Positions 10,928-22,682 of a DNA stretch of 38,549 nucleotides are shown here, in pieces. A program made the translations under genes and the position numbers. The notes below the pieces were generated by a model, which worked only from the letters and a program-made list of their open reading frames with translations, ran no database searches and was not told the DNA's origin. Location: assembly GCA_003833135.1 (NCBI GenBank), contig QZLH01000427.1, forward strand, positions 53,161-91,709. The letters run 5' to 3'. Position 1 is the stretch's first letter. Each line of letters opens with the position of its first letter. Source of the DNA: Oehlia diaphana (taxonomy: Eukaryota > Glomeromycota > Glomeromycetes > Glomerales > Glomeraceae).

Positions 10928-12866
10928 TTAATATGTCTGCCAATTCATTTGATGATGTTGAAGAATTGGATTTTGACGTTGACGCATATCATACATGTCC
11001 AATTGATAAACCGAAGGTTGTTTATCATTCATCATTAGTGGTTGCATTACCTGTGGCATTTGATCATGTTGCATCTGATGAGAAGACATAAATTGCGGCA
11101 TACCTATGCCAGTGCTGTGAAGAGGTAACATTTCACGATAAGAATTCATCGGCTGACTATACTGCATCTGATTATACTGCATCTGGTTATACTGCATTTG
11201 ATTATAGCGTGTACTAGGTTGTAATGGCATTATCTGATGGTTGGTTTGAGTTGGAATAAAACTTGGAATTTGCCACGTAGGTTGCATCATGTGATGTTGA
11301 GACATCATCTGTTGCTGATGATGTTGATACGACATTTGTTGCATTTGGTGAATTTGAGATGTTGGTGGTGGCATATAAGGTTGCGCTGGAGGACAATTGG
11401 AAATCTCCGGCATCTGGATCTTCATGTCATGTGAACTATTACAGTTATTTGGATATAGTTTATGGTCGAATGGTTGCACGTGCGATGAAGCATAAGGCAT
11501 AGGCTGTTGAAATGGCTGTTGACAAATTTGATTTTGCTGAGATAGAGGCATCACTTCTTGCACTTGTAACCCTTCCTGCGAATTCATGAGTTGATTTTTT
11601 TGTTGGTTTAAACATTGAGAATTTATCATATTCGTATTATATTGACAATGTGGCTTGTTTTGATGATGCTGCGTTTGTAAGTCGAATTGTATATCATTAG
11701 ATTGTGAATTTAGTTGAGATTGCTGTAATGATTGAGAAGAATGTTGCATTGGCATATAATTGTTTTGTTCTTCACAAGGAAAGGGTATATCATGAACAGG
11801 CTGCGGTTGCTGCGGTTGCTGCGGTCGTTGCGGTTGTTGTGATGCGTCTATATTATCAACAGCTGCTCTCGTTGTTGATTCTTTCGCTTGATAAATGCCC
11901 AATGGAGATTTGCTGGATTTAATTTCACTTGGAACATAATCTCTGCCTTGCGATAAAGTTTCATGTTGAGCCTCAAGGTTCGCTTCAAATGGACCGAAAG
12001 AAATTGGAGATCCGAGCAATGATTTAAAATCTACAAATTGTTCGGATGGAATACCATGTGAAAATTTCAAATCCTCCTTTTCTTCATTATCGATATTCTT
12101 TTCCTGTAAGGGTTATAAGAAATTACCCTAAATACAATTTAATTACGATAACGACATTACTCATTAATACCAATTCCTTGAACTCGTTTATAGCTAGATT
12201 GTATTCTTTGGTTTCATCTCGTGCCATTTTAATGTACGGCTTCAATAATGTTAGAATTTATTAACTTCCTTTATTTAGAGAAAAATATGCCAAATGCTAA
12301 TTACCTTTTTCTCTTCATCGCTTAATTCTTTCCATGCTTTCCCGAGTAATGAAGATATCTCTCTTGAAAGTGCATCCGGATACTTTATTTTAAATTCATC
12401 TCTAATGACATCACAATTTAAAATCTGTATTTCTTTCAAATAATATATAATAATTATACTGTACTTACCTATTTGCTTTTGCAAAACACAAATAAGGATT
12501 TTTCGGTTTCTTAAGTTTGATCACGTCTTTGACTCTAGCTTTCTTTGATTTACTATCTCTTTCTTCAGCTTTTTCTTTCTCATCTTTCTCATTATTACTA
12601 TTGTTATTAATTTTTCTTTTCCTTAAATTTTTTTTCTTTGATTGGTTACGCGGAGTATCTTTATCTTCTGCGCCATTACACGCAATATCGCCTCTTTTCT
12701 CTATAGGAATTATTTTTCCACGTGATGTCAATCCATTAGGCGCTGGAGTGTTATTCGTAGTGGAAGGAGGAGTTGGAGGTGGTTGCATTATTGTTGTTGA
12801 TGATGGTGGAGGGGTTTTTTGTCTTTGTTGCTGATTTTGCATTTGTGTGTGTGTTAATGGTTCCAT
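10928..12866 (-). CDS. HMG-box protein with Gln/Met-rich C-terminal region
   Basis: Four exons on the minus strand: 12866-12469, 12401-12305, 12239-12171, 12103-10928, in phase, 579 aa. Residues 1-118 are Pro/Gln-rich, then Lys-rich with a basic stretch (KKKNLRKRK), a likely nuclear localisation signal. The HMG box covers about 119-188: KKPKNPYLCFAKANRDEF, then YPDALSREISSLLGKAW, then KELSDEEKKPYIKMA, split over three exons. The exon-2 acceptor (ATTAG before AGATGAA) was chosen because it preserves the phase and the spacing known from Nhp6/HMGB boxes; the nearer CAG gives a stop. Residues 189-579 are Gln/Met/Pro-rich, including repeats of MQYNQ, and lack a known domain. It probably acts in the nucleus as a DNA-bending chromatin or transcription factor; sequence-specific binding cannot be judged. 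It is divergent from the amidotransferase gene, with 533 bp between the starts. No lesion seen. Confidence 0.85.
11154..11208 (-). repeat. 15-bp tandem repeat coding MQYNQ
   Basis: About four near-perfect 15-bp units (plus strand ACTGCATCTGATTAT and variants) encode MQYNQ/MQYSQ in the low-complexity tail of the HMG-box protein. This is an expected site of length polymorphism. Confidence 0.8.
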
Positions 12867-13399
12867 TTTTTTTCTCTGAAAGTGAAAGAGATGAAAATTA
12901 AAAAAACGTGGGAAAAAGAATAAATAAATGATCGCTTGTAAAAAGTTTATTTTGTAGATTAATAGATCATCTTAATTATTATTATGAATATTTCACATAT
13001 GGTATTTTCATGTAATTTACCATAAGGAATAGATTTCATTTTAAATTTCCTTAATAAGGCCAGAAATAGGCAAGTCGCTAATCATTGATTCACAATTCAG
13101 GTAATTGATAATGTCAAATCATATGATTTAAATTATTGCGCACGGGATTTCCTTAATTATATAACTTCATTTTTTAACAAAATTTCGCCATCAAAAAATT
13201 TTTTTTTTTGTACAAGAAAGAATTGTTTTTTTTATTGCAACTTAGCCATGATAAACAATTAGTCTTACTATCCTTATCAAGTGATTGCATAGCCGATTTA
13301 TCACTTGAGAAATAAATAAATATATATATATAAAAAGCGCCTAATAATGCTTTTTGATTTTTCTTTCAAAATTTTATTTTCGCGTAATCTAATTTTACC
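12867..13399. promoter_or_regulatory. Divergent promoter interval between HMG-box and Dug3-type genes
   Basis: 533 bp of non-coding DNA separate two divergently transcribed genes. It contains a TATATATATA stretch at about 13320-13332 (about 70 bp before the amidotransferase ATG) and A/T tracts. No specific operator could be assigned. Confidence 0.4.
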
Positions 13400-15155
13400 A
13401 TGTGTAGATTTTTACTCTATAAAGGAAAAGATTCAATTCAACTAGCGCATGTAAAGTATTGTTTTTAAACCGAGTTCCGTTAAGATTTCTTTTCTGTACG
13501 AATAATAATTATTATTATTCTTTTTAATAGTTACTTACTCGGCCGGCCCATTCGATAATAAATCAATCATTTGATTGTAGACTTAGAATAGATACAAGAC
13601 GCCCAATTAATGGTATGTATATACATCATTTTAATCCTTTCTTTTTTTTAATATTATTATTTAATTTTTTTTTTTTGTTGTTTTTGTTCTAGGGGATGGA
13701 TTTGGTGTAGGTAATGCATTACGTATGCGTAAATATTTCCTTTGAAAATTTTTTTAATTAAAATAATTGTTTTCTTCAGGATGGTACGAATCAAATCCAG
13801 GTCCTGATAATACACCATGTATATTTGCATCAGTAACGCCGGCATGGAATAATCAAAATTTGGCAAGACTTGCTGAGAAAATAAGGAGTCCTTTAGTGTT
13901 TGCTCATGTAAGAGCTTCAACTTCTGGGACCTTATCCGAAAATAATTGTAAGTTGTTTTTACTAGAAAGAGATAGGATAGAAAGAGATTATTCATCTTAA
14001 ATATTTTTTTTTTATTTATTAACAGGTCATCCATGGAAATATAATAGATTAATGTGGATGCATAATGGACATATACAAGATTTTAATAAGGTTATTATTA
14101 TTTTTTTTTTTTTTAGTAAAAAAATAATTATGAATTATCATTTGTTTAATTTTTATTAAAAAAATTTATTGGTTTTATTTTCAATTATGTTATAGATTAA
14201 AAGAAAGTTACAGCAGTCATTAAGAGATGAAATATTTTTATTTGTACAAGGAAATACGGATTCTGAGTGGGCATTTGCGTTGTTTCTTAATCAGGTATGG
14301 ATATAATAAACGATAATTTAACTTAATTTAATTTGATCTAATTATAAATTTTTCATTACTTTTAGTTGAAAGATCCACTAGCTGAAAGGTTTGATCATGA
14401 AACGCTGAAGAAAGCGATGTTAAAAACCATTGAACAGTTAAATATATGGGCTGAAGAAGCTGGAATTACAGAGGTAATAAAGATACCAATTTTTTTTTAA
14501 AAAATATCGAATATTTTTTTTTTTTCTAATAATTACCTATCTCTTTTCTTTGAAAGCCATCACTACTTAATTTTGCAGTCACAGACGGATGTTCTGTCGT
14601 ATGTACTAGATATATTAATAGTAAGACTGAAGAGGCGGCTTCCTTATATTTTTCATCAGGTAATATTCAACATTTTTAAATTTTTTTTTTTAAAAAATTA
14701 ATAACAAACGAATATTATTCCTAAATTTAGGAACGAATTTTAAAGAATACAAACCTGGACATTATAGAATGGTATGATTGATTTTATATCTTTAAGACGT
14801 TCTTTATAATTTATGTATTTTCCAGATTACTTATTAGATTTTTGTTTATTCGCCATGAAGATCAAAGCAGATAAACGTGAAGATATTGTATTAGTTGCGT
14901 CAGGTATCAAAATTATCTAAATTATTTTTTTTCACGTTTTACTGTCGTTGATATATAAATTAACCTCTTCTCTTCATTTTCAATTATTTAGAACCTCTAA
15001 CATTTGAAAAAGCGGATTGGTTAATAATACCAACAAATACATGTTTTGTGATAACACCAAAATTTAATGTATTATTATTTCCTATAAAAGATCAATATTA
15101 TAATCGTGATCGGATGAAGAAAAGACAAAGTATCGTACCACCCGCCGTACTGTAA
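13400..15155 (+). CDS. DUG3: Class II glutamine amidotransferase, Dug3-type (glutathione degradation)
   Basis: Eleven in-phase exons: 13400-13450, 13531-13612, 13693-13710, 13780-13947, 14026-14090, 14196-14294, 14366-14473, 14557-14659, 14731-14771, 14861-14903, 14992-15155, giving 313 aa. It starts MCRFLLYKG, placing the nucleophile Cys at position 2, as class II (Ntn) amidotransferases require; this fixes the start. Family motifs in order: HSIINQSFDCRLRIDTRRP, NGDGFGVGWYESNPGPD, SPLVFAHVRAST, HPWKYNRLMWMHNGH, and a C-terminal ASEPLTF..WLIIPTNT segment. In yeast, Dug3 works with the peptidase-like Dug2 as the cytosolic complex that removes the gamma-glutamyl group from glutathione; the same role is inferred here. 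No frameshift or stop was found. Exon 3 is only 18 nt. It appears to be a conserved housekeeping gene in a repeat-rich area. Confidence 0.92.
13693..13710 (+). other. 18-nt microexon of the Dug3-type gene
   Basis: A CTAG acceptor precedes and a GTAATG donor follows an 18-nt exon whose codons complete NGDGFGVGWY. Without it the conserved DGFGV core of the family is lost, so the exon is supported by protein conservation. Confidence 0.85.
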
Positions 15156-18100
15156 TTACGTATAAATCATCCGTATTTTTGAAAAAGATTAGAAATTTTA
15201 TTGAACTTTAATTAATAACTTGGAGATGAGACCTTCAATAATATTCAATTCATGAATTTTTTAGAATGAATGGCATAATATTATAACGATGATACTATAA
15301 TTCAATATAAAAATGAACAATATACAAGCATTAAAAGAATATTTTTTATAAACTTAATAAACGCTATAAATTAATTATAATTAATTATATAAATTCGTTG
15401 TTAATTTAACATCATCGGAATAATACAAACACGAATAATATAAATTAAATGACAAAAGATAATTATCCTGAAATTCAATCTCGACAGAACCCTTTCATGA
15501 TCAACCTTTCAATGTACAGTATAATCTACCGATTAACTACCCTATATTATCTTTGGCACATCAATATTAATAATATTAATCAGATTCATATTAAATTTCG
15601 TAGTACAAATGGGTAATAAAGAATTAAGAAATTTAGATGATTAATAGGGGTGATTAATTCTATATCATCGCGTCATAATTTTTATTTTAACGATTATAAA
15701 TAGTTTAAATCTCGTGATTTTTATCTAAGTATTTTTAGAAGGCAATCATACTATTGAATAGCATGAAATTAACAAAATAATACCGTTAATTAATAATTTA
15801 CATCGATTTTGTAAGTTCATCGGATTTTTTTAATTCTTTTTTACTTCAAATTGAAATAATGTTTTTTTCCGATTTATTAGGCAATTAAAATGTGTTATAA
15901 GTAATATGAAATATATATAAATAAAAAGAAATGGTTGTGTAATCGAACACTGTGTTATATCGAAGGACTTACAAAATAGGCGGGTTGAATCCATTTTACC
16001 TAATATTGTTATAAGATTGATTATACCTTAAAATAAATTTTGTTTAGAGGGGAATTTCCTTGGTGTTTATATATTCTTTTTCATTATAGTAAAATCAAAC
16101 GATTATATTAAAAAATATTAAATTATTCAAAAAATTTATTATAAAGGGATTAAAATTTAGAGTAATCTGATTTACACATTCCAAGGATGGAAACATTCAT
16201 AGCCAAATAATTTTTTCATAGTTAAAAGATCAAAAATATATATATTTTTCTTCATAGAAAAAAATCTTTGACGAAAACTTCGCGTATACTGAAATGATTG
16301 ACTTTTCATATTTAATTTTATAAATAGAAACTTGGGGAAGATAGGGAAATAAAATTTTGAGTATGAGATATTGAATCTAGTAATTATATTATCTCTTTAC
16401 AAGTTTTTAGGTACTATACATAATAAGAGAACTTATATGTTAAATTAGAATCGAATACTGAACGAGAGTCATGAACTTTATAATTATGAAAGTTTATTTT
16501 AACCTTTTAATATTTGATAATATCATAAAAGAAAGTTATTTTATAGAAATTTTCTTATTTTAGCACAATCGGTTTAGAACAACATTTAGAAAGATTTAAA
16601 AAGAAAACGAATCTTATTTTCTTATTTGGTCAAGTTTTTTTATAATTAAGAATTTTATCAAAATTTCCGTAATCGATCAATAAATCAATATTAACAATTT
16701 TTGCCATTTAGGAAAGGTGAGAATTTTTAAATTACCGGATAATCTTTTTTTCGTGATGAATATAATACCCAAATCTTAATTGTTTGCGAGTAAAAGTAAA
16801 GCAAAGACATACCCAAATTAGATTTAAGGTTAGGAACTAATGATTTCTTGTATTTCGTAAGAAAAGTTAAATTTCATATAGTAGCTAAAAATTTTTATAA
16901 ATCGGTTTTTTATTAATTTTATATATACTTTATCAACGTGACATAATTTTCTTTCCAATTGATTTTCGAGCGAATAATCTTTAATGTTTTGAATGGAAAC
17001 AAGAGTACCATGAAATACAAGCTACGTTCTCTACCCTACATAATCTTTTATAATCTATTTGGTGGCCAGCAGCAACTGTGCATAATGTAAGGATTCGTTG
17101 GTAATAATAATTACGAATATTTCCATCATTTGTAAGCTAATTTCTTGTATGTGACAGAACGTCGTCAAATAAAATTAAAGACAAAGAATGAGTGAACATA
17201 ACGAAAATCAAATTATTTACACACTTTCATAATTTATTTCCGATAATGTATTTATGTATTTTAATTCTTTATATTTTGATCCATGAAATTTGCTCATTTC
17301 AGCTCTTAAAAGTTTTTCGTATACTGTATCATATTAAAAGATGTTCCATTTAATAGACTTAGTAAATTATTGCTTATAACGTCTAGATTAGTGAGCGTCA
17401 TATAATTTTATGTTTCTATCACTTTTTTATTGAACATTCTCTTTTCATCTCACGATAATAGTATGCTTTTATCATCAGGTCATTCTTCCCTATCTGATAG
17501 TATAATTAGGAAGAATCGAATTTCTTTCACTGGTTTTTCATCATTCTTATTGATAAATATTTAAATATAATCACTCGACTAGCAATTCTTTTAAACCGCA
17601 TTTTAATGTCTTCAAAGTTCAAAAAATTCCATATTATTTATTATTAAGTCATTTGTTACAAATTTGAGTCTTTCATCTTCGCTTTTAATAAGAATTTCTA
17701 GAAAGTTATCTAATGAATCAGAAATTTCTTCATTGTCCGGAACATAAGCGAAGGATTATTTACCGCACTGTTAAATCTCATAAATATCACTTTAATTTCT
17801 TTTTTTTTTGATTATGTAACACTTTCTGGATAGCCATGAAATATACGCAACATTCGTTTGTGCGACATATTTCCGTTTTCCTTGTATGTTGTATATTTGA
17901 AACACATGATAAAAACATTTGTGTGGCCGCCCAAATTCATGGCCAAAAAAAATTTTGTGTTATGTAAAAATGAGTTTTGTTCCAAGAGTAACACCACAAA
18001 ACAGAAATTACCAAGAATTCAATTTCCTTTGTTCTTTTAACAGGTTGATTTCTAATGGTTTAAGAGTGTCTCTTAAATGTAAAGATCATTAGTCATAGCC

Positions 18101-18574
18101 GTTCATTATATAAGAGCAAAAAAAAAAAAAAAATTTTTTTATATATAATCTTTTATGTATGAATAATTAAACAATATTCCTAGAATTATTGTAAAAATTC
18201 AAGTTACTATTTTAAAACTTAATATCTTCGAAAATAAAATCGTCAAGTTGCAAAAATCCGTAAGTATCATTAAAAAAAAATACAAGAAACTGATTGGTCG
18301 AAAACGTTTTGAAAAAAAGGAATGTTTGGAAAATCTAGTTTTACAAGTGATTTAGATAATTCAGCTAGAGCTTATAAATTAAATTTTATTAAACAGTTGC
18401 CAACGTACGAGCTAGAATAAGATGTGAAGATGGATATGTGACGATAATGATCTTAATGAGGAAGAAGTTTATTAAAAACTTTAATTGAAATAGAAAACGA
18501 TTGTAAAGATATATGTATATTTTTGACGGAACCGTCAAACACACTTCATTTATCATCTAACAATACAAGAATAG
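15156..18574. other. Long gene-poor interval
   Basis: About 3.4 kb of AT-rich DNA with stops in all frames. Overlapping short ORFs on both strands near 17812-18040 lack family features. A/T runs occur near 18118-18140. The 3' part (about 18350-18570, for example AYKLNFIKQLPTYELE) may be the decayed upstream part of the retroelement fragment that follows. Confidence 0.5.
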
Positions 18575-18814
18575 AGAATTGACGCGTGGTTTAACAACAA
18601 CCTTAACAAATTAGTCAAAACTAAAGAAGAAGAAAATTTATTATTAGAAATATTGGAACGCTGTTACCTTAATATTAGAGAATTAATATGGATTGATAGA
18701 TGTAATAAAATAGTTGAGCTGGAAAAGAACCAAGGCATAACGAAAAAAGACAAGAAAAGGAACGACACGGAAAAACGGAAAAACAATGAAAAAAATATTA
18801 AAATTAAAATATAG
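18575..18814 (+). mobile_element. Remnant of non-LTR retrotransposon 3' coding end
   Basis: A 79-codon open frame lacking a start runs to a TAG at 18812. It contains NIRELIWIDRCNKIVELEK followed by a Lys/Arg-rich tail (GITKKDKKRND). This resembles the C-terminal end of LINE-type reverse transcriptase proteins common in glomeromycete genomes (an IW..RC..V..EK..GI pattern); the match is from memory of the pattern. Upstream sequence continues in other frames with stops, and an A-rich tail follows, so the copy is dead. Confidence 0.4.
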
Positions 18815-18830
18815 AAAAAGAGATAATAAT

Positions 18831-19799
18831 AAAATAATAGTTAATAACAGTGTAATAATGAACCGTCTTTATAACAATACTTGGGGATTCACAATAGATC
18901 TAGCATAATTAAAACTTAGACATTAATAGAAAACATAGAATAGCTTTATAAATATATTATTAGATTGTGAGGAATACTGTTGGTTTTTATAAGTGTTGAT
19001 TTATCTACGCATCCATTAATCGTATAATGGAGTTAGTAGATAGAAATTGCTTCTATGTATTTCTAAAATGTAAATTTATTGTATATTATACATTAAAATT
19101 TAATAAAAGAAATGCACGTTACTAACAAAATGATTCGAACCTTGTGATTTTTCGGATTTAACCAATGACTGTACGTCTGTATACGTTAATTAAAAGTTAA
19201 AATAAAAGATTAAAGACGGAATAGCCAATAGTTTATTTAATAGTTTTTAATAGTTTATCATCTAGATCATTTTTCTTTCCTTTTTCGCTTCTATTTGACT
19301 TCTTTCATTCTTTAATTCTAATAAATAACCAAATCATTCCCTCCTTTGACATTTCTCTAATGAATAACCAACACTTTTTTTCCTTTGGCACTTCTGGAGT
19401 GCTGGGCTTGGCGGAAAGGGAATTTTTTTTCTTTTGATAATCCAGGTATGAGTTCTTCAAGAAAAATTTAACTAAATTGTTTTATTGAATAATAGAACAT
19501 ACATGTGTTTGTGCATGTATCTTATAACAATGGGATTATATTGCCGACACTTCTTTTAAGTAGGTTTTCTTTTTGCAGAAATATTTGCGATTATAATAGT
19601 AGTTCTTGATAACTTTAATGTTTTAAATAGGTTATGTTGCATATGCATACTACTGAATCATTTTTCCATATTAAACTTATTCCTATTCATTGGTTCAAAG
19701 ATAAGTATTTGCAGATGGAGCCAAATATAGTTGCAGCGAACCTTTTATAACAACGCAAGGAGATCGTATAATGGAAAATAATTTTGTAACAAATGGTAT
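18831..19799. other. Gene-free interval
   Basis: No coding sequence recognised. A tRNA-like B-box (GGTTCGAATC, minus strand, near 19131-19140) with a weak A-box-like sequence nearby does not make a complete tRNA. Confidence 0.4.
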
Positions 19800-20265
19800 A
19801 GTTTTCAAATTCGTGGTGATTTTAATGATGAAGAAAAGGTAAAGGTAAAAGCAAGGCGAATTAGAGATCTATATGGGAAAATCTCTGGAATTTTTAAAGA
19901 AGCACTTAAAAAAGCTATGAATGATGAGGATTTTAGTCTTTACAATACTATAAATCATGGATTGTTAATAAACAGCTTGCTCAATAAAGAGAGACGAAGT
20001 TTTGTTTCAATTCCATAGCAATGATAATTTGAATCATACTGAAGATGTCCTCCCACTAGAATTTAAGAGGCATAAAAGGTCGAGTAGCACATAAAAGAAT
20101 TAAATCCGCTGTTGAGAATAATGTGCGTAGTACTGCTTTATCAGATAAAACTAATATAACAGGTGCAATATTGCGAGATACTTATGAAGATCAAGAAAGT
20201 AAATCATCTAAACGAAAAGCAACTTGTAAAAATGTCATGGGATAGGTCATTATGCGAAAACTTGT
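19800..20265 (+). mobile_element. Decayed transposase C-terminus with zinc knuckle (MULE/FAR1-like)
   Basis: Coding traces pass through three frames. The first is 19800-20018 (DLYGKISGIFKEALKKAM...), ending in TAG. The second frame covers about 19996-20085 (DEVLFQFHSNDNLNH). The third is 20074-20246 (KGRVAHKRIKSAVENN...), ending in TAG. A CCHC zinc knuckle (C-x2-C-x4-H-x4-C, from the TGT at 20225 to the TGT at 20263) is recovered if one base is missing from the A run at 20228-20232. The order KGR..KRIKSA then zinc knuckle is typical of Mutator-like/FAR1-type transposase C-termini. Family assignment is inference from this pattern; the copy is inactive. Confidence 0.5.
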
Positions 20266-20426
20266 ACTATTGAGTTATAATGGTAATATTAGCTTATAAA
20301 AGACAGAAGTTACGTTTTTTACTTGTACTTTAATAATTGTTAATAATAAAATTATATTATCCATTTGCTTTTAATAAATGATCCTTTGGTTGCATCTTAA
20401 AGTCTTTATTTAATATTTAGAATAGA

Positions 20427-20454
20427 GGCTCAAATTACGGTAGTAATTTGAGCC
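20427..20454. repeat. Perfect 12-bp hairpin
   Basis: GGCTCAAATTAC at 20427-20438 pairs perfectly with GTAATTTGAGCC at 20443-20454 around a 4-nt loop (GGTA). It lies about 160 bp after the transposase relic and is followed by GC-richer sequence. It could be a transposon end or a transcription-related hairpin. Confidence 0.6.
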
Positions 20455-21186
20455 CAGCTCCCTTCGGTCGCCTGATTTAAACTTTTTTCCTATTTGCTAC
20501 CAGCTAATCACATATATAAGTCACGTGTATTTTTAGTACACACTGATTGGTTAAATTTTAATGGTAAGTTTATCTCCTTACCTTGATTACGAAAAATTAG
20601 TATGTGTCGATCTCTTCTTGGGTCCCGCATGTGCTTCCGCAGCAAATTTTTTGAATTTGCTCGTTGATGAATAAAATTTTTAATGATTTTTAAAAATTTT
20701 GACTTCTACTCTAGTCGAATCTATTTACATATATGTAATTTATATTCTAATATCATATCTAATTTACATAAACGAATATTAAAAACCTAATTTAACGGAA
20801 GCTCCATATTACAAGATAATAAAGTATAAGGTCTACGGTGTAGCCGCTTGAATCAAATCATCAATACATAGGAATGAGAATTCCAAGAAGTAACGCAGCG
20901 AATTTTTGAACTTCCATTTTTGAGAATTTGAAAAAATTTATTTCTCAAATTTTAAACCGACTTCTGAAACCAAATGTTAGAATTGTTTTTTTATTATTTT
21001 AGTTTAACTTAGTTGTTACAATTATTAAAAGCTATATTAAAGTTTATATAATAGTTTGTTAAAACCTATGTTTAAGTTAAAATTATCTTTTGTATACATT
21101 CTAAAATTGGTTTTAAATAATAAAAATACAGAAATTTTTAAATAAAAATTTAAACTTTTAATTATTAAATTAATTTCAATAACGTT
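20455..21186. other. Gene-free interval
   Basis: No gene recognised. Two similar stretches (near 20625-20665 and 20885-20915, including GCAGCAAATTTTTTGAATT-like and GCAGCGAATTTTTGAA-like sequence) hint at further dispersed repeat copies. Confidence 0.4.
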
Positions 21187-22217
21187 TGTTTTTTGCTTTA
21201 ATTATAATTCTCTTCTTCGTACAATCAGTCTCATGATTATTGTAGTTATCGCTCTCTTCCACTCTTAAATCAAAGTCATCTTCCTCACAAGATCCATCGT
21301 CATTATCTTCTCGAAATCTTCGCCTTCTTCATTGTCTTCTCCATCAGCTAAGCCAATAATATATTCACCATCTGTATCATCTATATTAATATTAATAATG
21401 ATTCTAATTCAACAACTACTTGTTAAATAGTTGGACCTTTATAAATTTTTATATATTCTTTAGGCGTATCAGGGATAATATTTTCTCGAAGACCTTGTAA
21501 AATTTTTTATCTAAACAAAAGTCGTGTGGTCCATTACAAAAAGGTGGCCGTCCACTAGATATTTCCCATAAGAGTAAGCCAATGCTGTAACATTACTCTT
21601 TTTCGTTTAATGAGTATTTCCAGTTTTGAACACTTGTGGATCAATATAAGAAGTTATTTTAATCGACTTAACAATAATATTATTTATTATAATATTGGTA
21701 GTGTACGAAAGGATGGAACTACAACGAATCATTTTATTTTACTGTCTTTTTTTAAAAAAAAAATCCGCATAGAAAACATTTATAATGTACGTAAACTAGC
21801 TGTAACGTGAATCCAAGAATATAAAATTTACACCAAAAAAGAAAATTTTTTTCTGGTTATGTCAAAGATAATTACAATCTTGTTTATTTCTTCGTTAACT
21901 ATTTCAAATTTAATAAAATTTGATAGAGGCTCTTCAATCCTTTTTAACAATCCAAAACCTGCTAGTTTGATGGCGTTTTGATGGACTAATACATTAATTA
22001 ACGTAATAAATAAATACTTAGATCACGTGTACAAGTTTATTATTTTATAGTAAAACTTAAATAAGTATTACCAAACCACAAAGTATTATTCCTTCATCAT
22101 GTAAGAAATACACAGCATGAACTACAGTAATTGAAACGCCAGAGTTAACTTATCATTCCAAGTGAGGTTATTGAAATGTTTTTTTAAATAACTTCTTAGA
22201 ATGCCACCGTCGGCGTC
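21187..22217 (-). pseudogene. Kinase pseudogene with acidic C-terminal tail (downstream part of chimera)
   Basis: Reading the minus strand, an exon-3 relic begins with ADGGILRSYLKKHFNNLTWN. Its catalytic motif, normally HRDL, is now LCGL next to the retained GTAATA donor (about 22075). An exon-4 relic has the Asp of DFG replaced by Gly (GGT at 21957-21959, LAGFGLLKRIEE). After about 210 bp of inserted sequence it resumes YIDPQVF (about 21640) and YSIGLLLWEISSGRPPF (about 21570). The fourth intron and start of exon 5 are deleted (IYK joined to GPTI, then a TAA). The tail is not Sel1 but acidic (DDTDGEYIIGLADGEDNEEG, later CEEDDFDLRVEE), split by a frameshift and ending at 21187. It is clearly dead. 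Introns are retained, so it is not a retrocopy. Confidence 0.75.
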
Positions 22218-22640
22218 ATCCACAGGAGTACACCAATACTATAATTGAAAATTAAATTTTTGGATTGATATATAGAATTACACTTATCGTGATTTATATG
22301 CTTCATCAATCCTCTTTGATAACCCAAAATCAGACAACTTAATATTATTTTGATGAATTAATACATTTTTTATTAAATATTAAAATGCAAGTCGATTAAT
22401 TACTAATAGCCATAACACAATATAAAGTGTTAAATGTAAATTACCAAATCACGATGAATAATTCCTTCATAATGTAAGCATAATACAGCATAAGATAGCT
22501 GAAGTGCCAGATTCAATTTATTATCTGGTAAGATTATGAAAATGTTCCTTCATATACTCTTTTAAAAGTATCCACTATCAGTGTATTCCATTACTAATCA
22601 ATATTTTCTTGAATTGTAATCTTGATTTTTTATTGGAAAA
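22218..22640 (-). pseudogene. Kinase pseudogene fragment (upstream part of chimera)
   Basis: The exon-3 relic near 22450-22615 encodes LVMEYTDSG, then frame-shifted and NKLNLALQLSYAVLCLHYEG and HRDL, with a GTAATTT donor. The exon-4 relic (about 22215-22370) encodes VLIHQNNIKLSDFGLSKRI, DEAYKS, YINPK and YSIGVLLW with several breaks, and the AG acceptor plus the HS codons are lost. Directly after LLW the reading jumps to the ADGG of the neighbouring pseudogene at about 22215-22221. The DEAYKS sequence is shared with the locus at 23168-25761, so this is a partial duplicate of that gene. Confidence 0.75.
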
Positions 22641-22682
22641 AAAAAATTATTTAAAAAATTTCACAAAGTTAACAATGTTGAA

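Noticed and set aside
11704..11922. Ala/Val-rich plus-strand ORF
   Set aside because: Antisense of the Gln/Pro repeats of the HMG-box protein tail.
12517..12834. 105-codon plus-strand ORF opposite the HMG-box gene
   Set aside because: Shadow of the low-complexity Pro/Lys-rich first exon on the minus strand.
13657..14034. 125-codon minus-strand ORF
   Set aside because: Lies antisense to several well-supported exons and introns of the Dug3-type gene.
17812..18040. Overlapping 60-codon ORFs on both strands
   Set aside because: Mutually overlapping, no motif, no splice or promoter support.
19128..19190. tRNA-like GGTTCGAATC box on the minus strand with a weak A-box
   Set aside because: No acceptor stem or cloverleaf can be formed. 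At most a SINE head or tRNA relic; not called.
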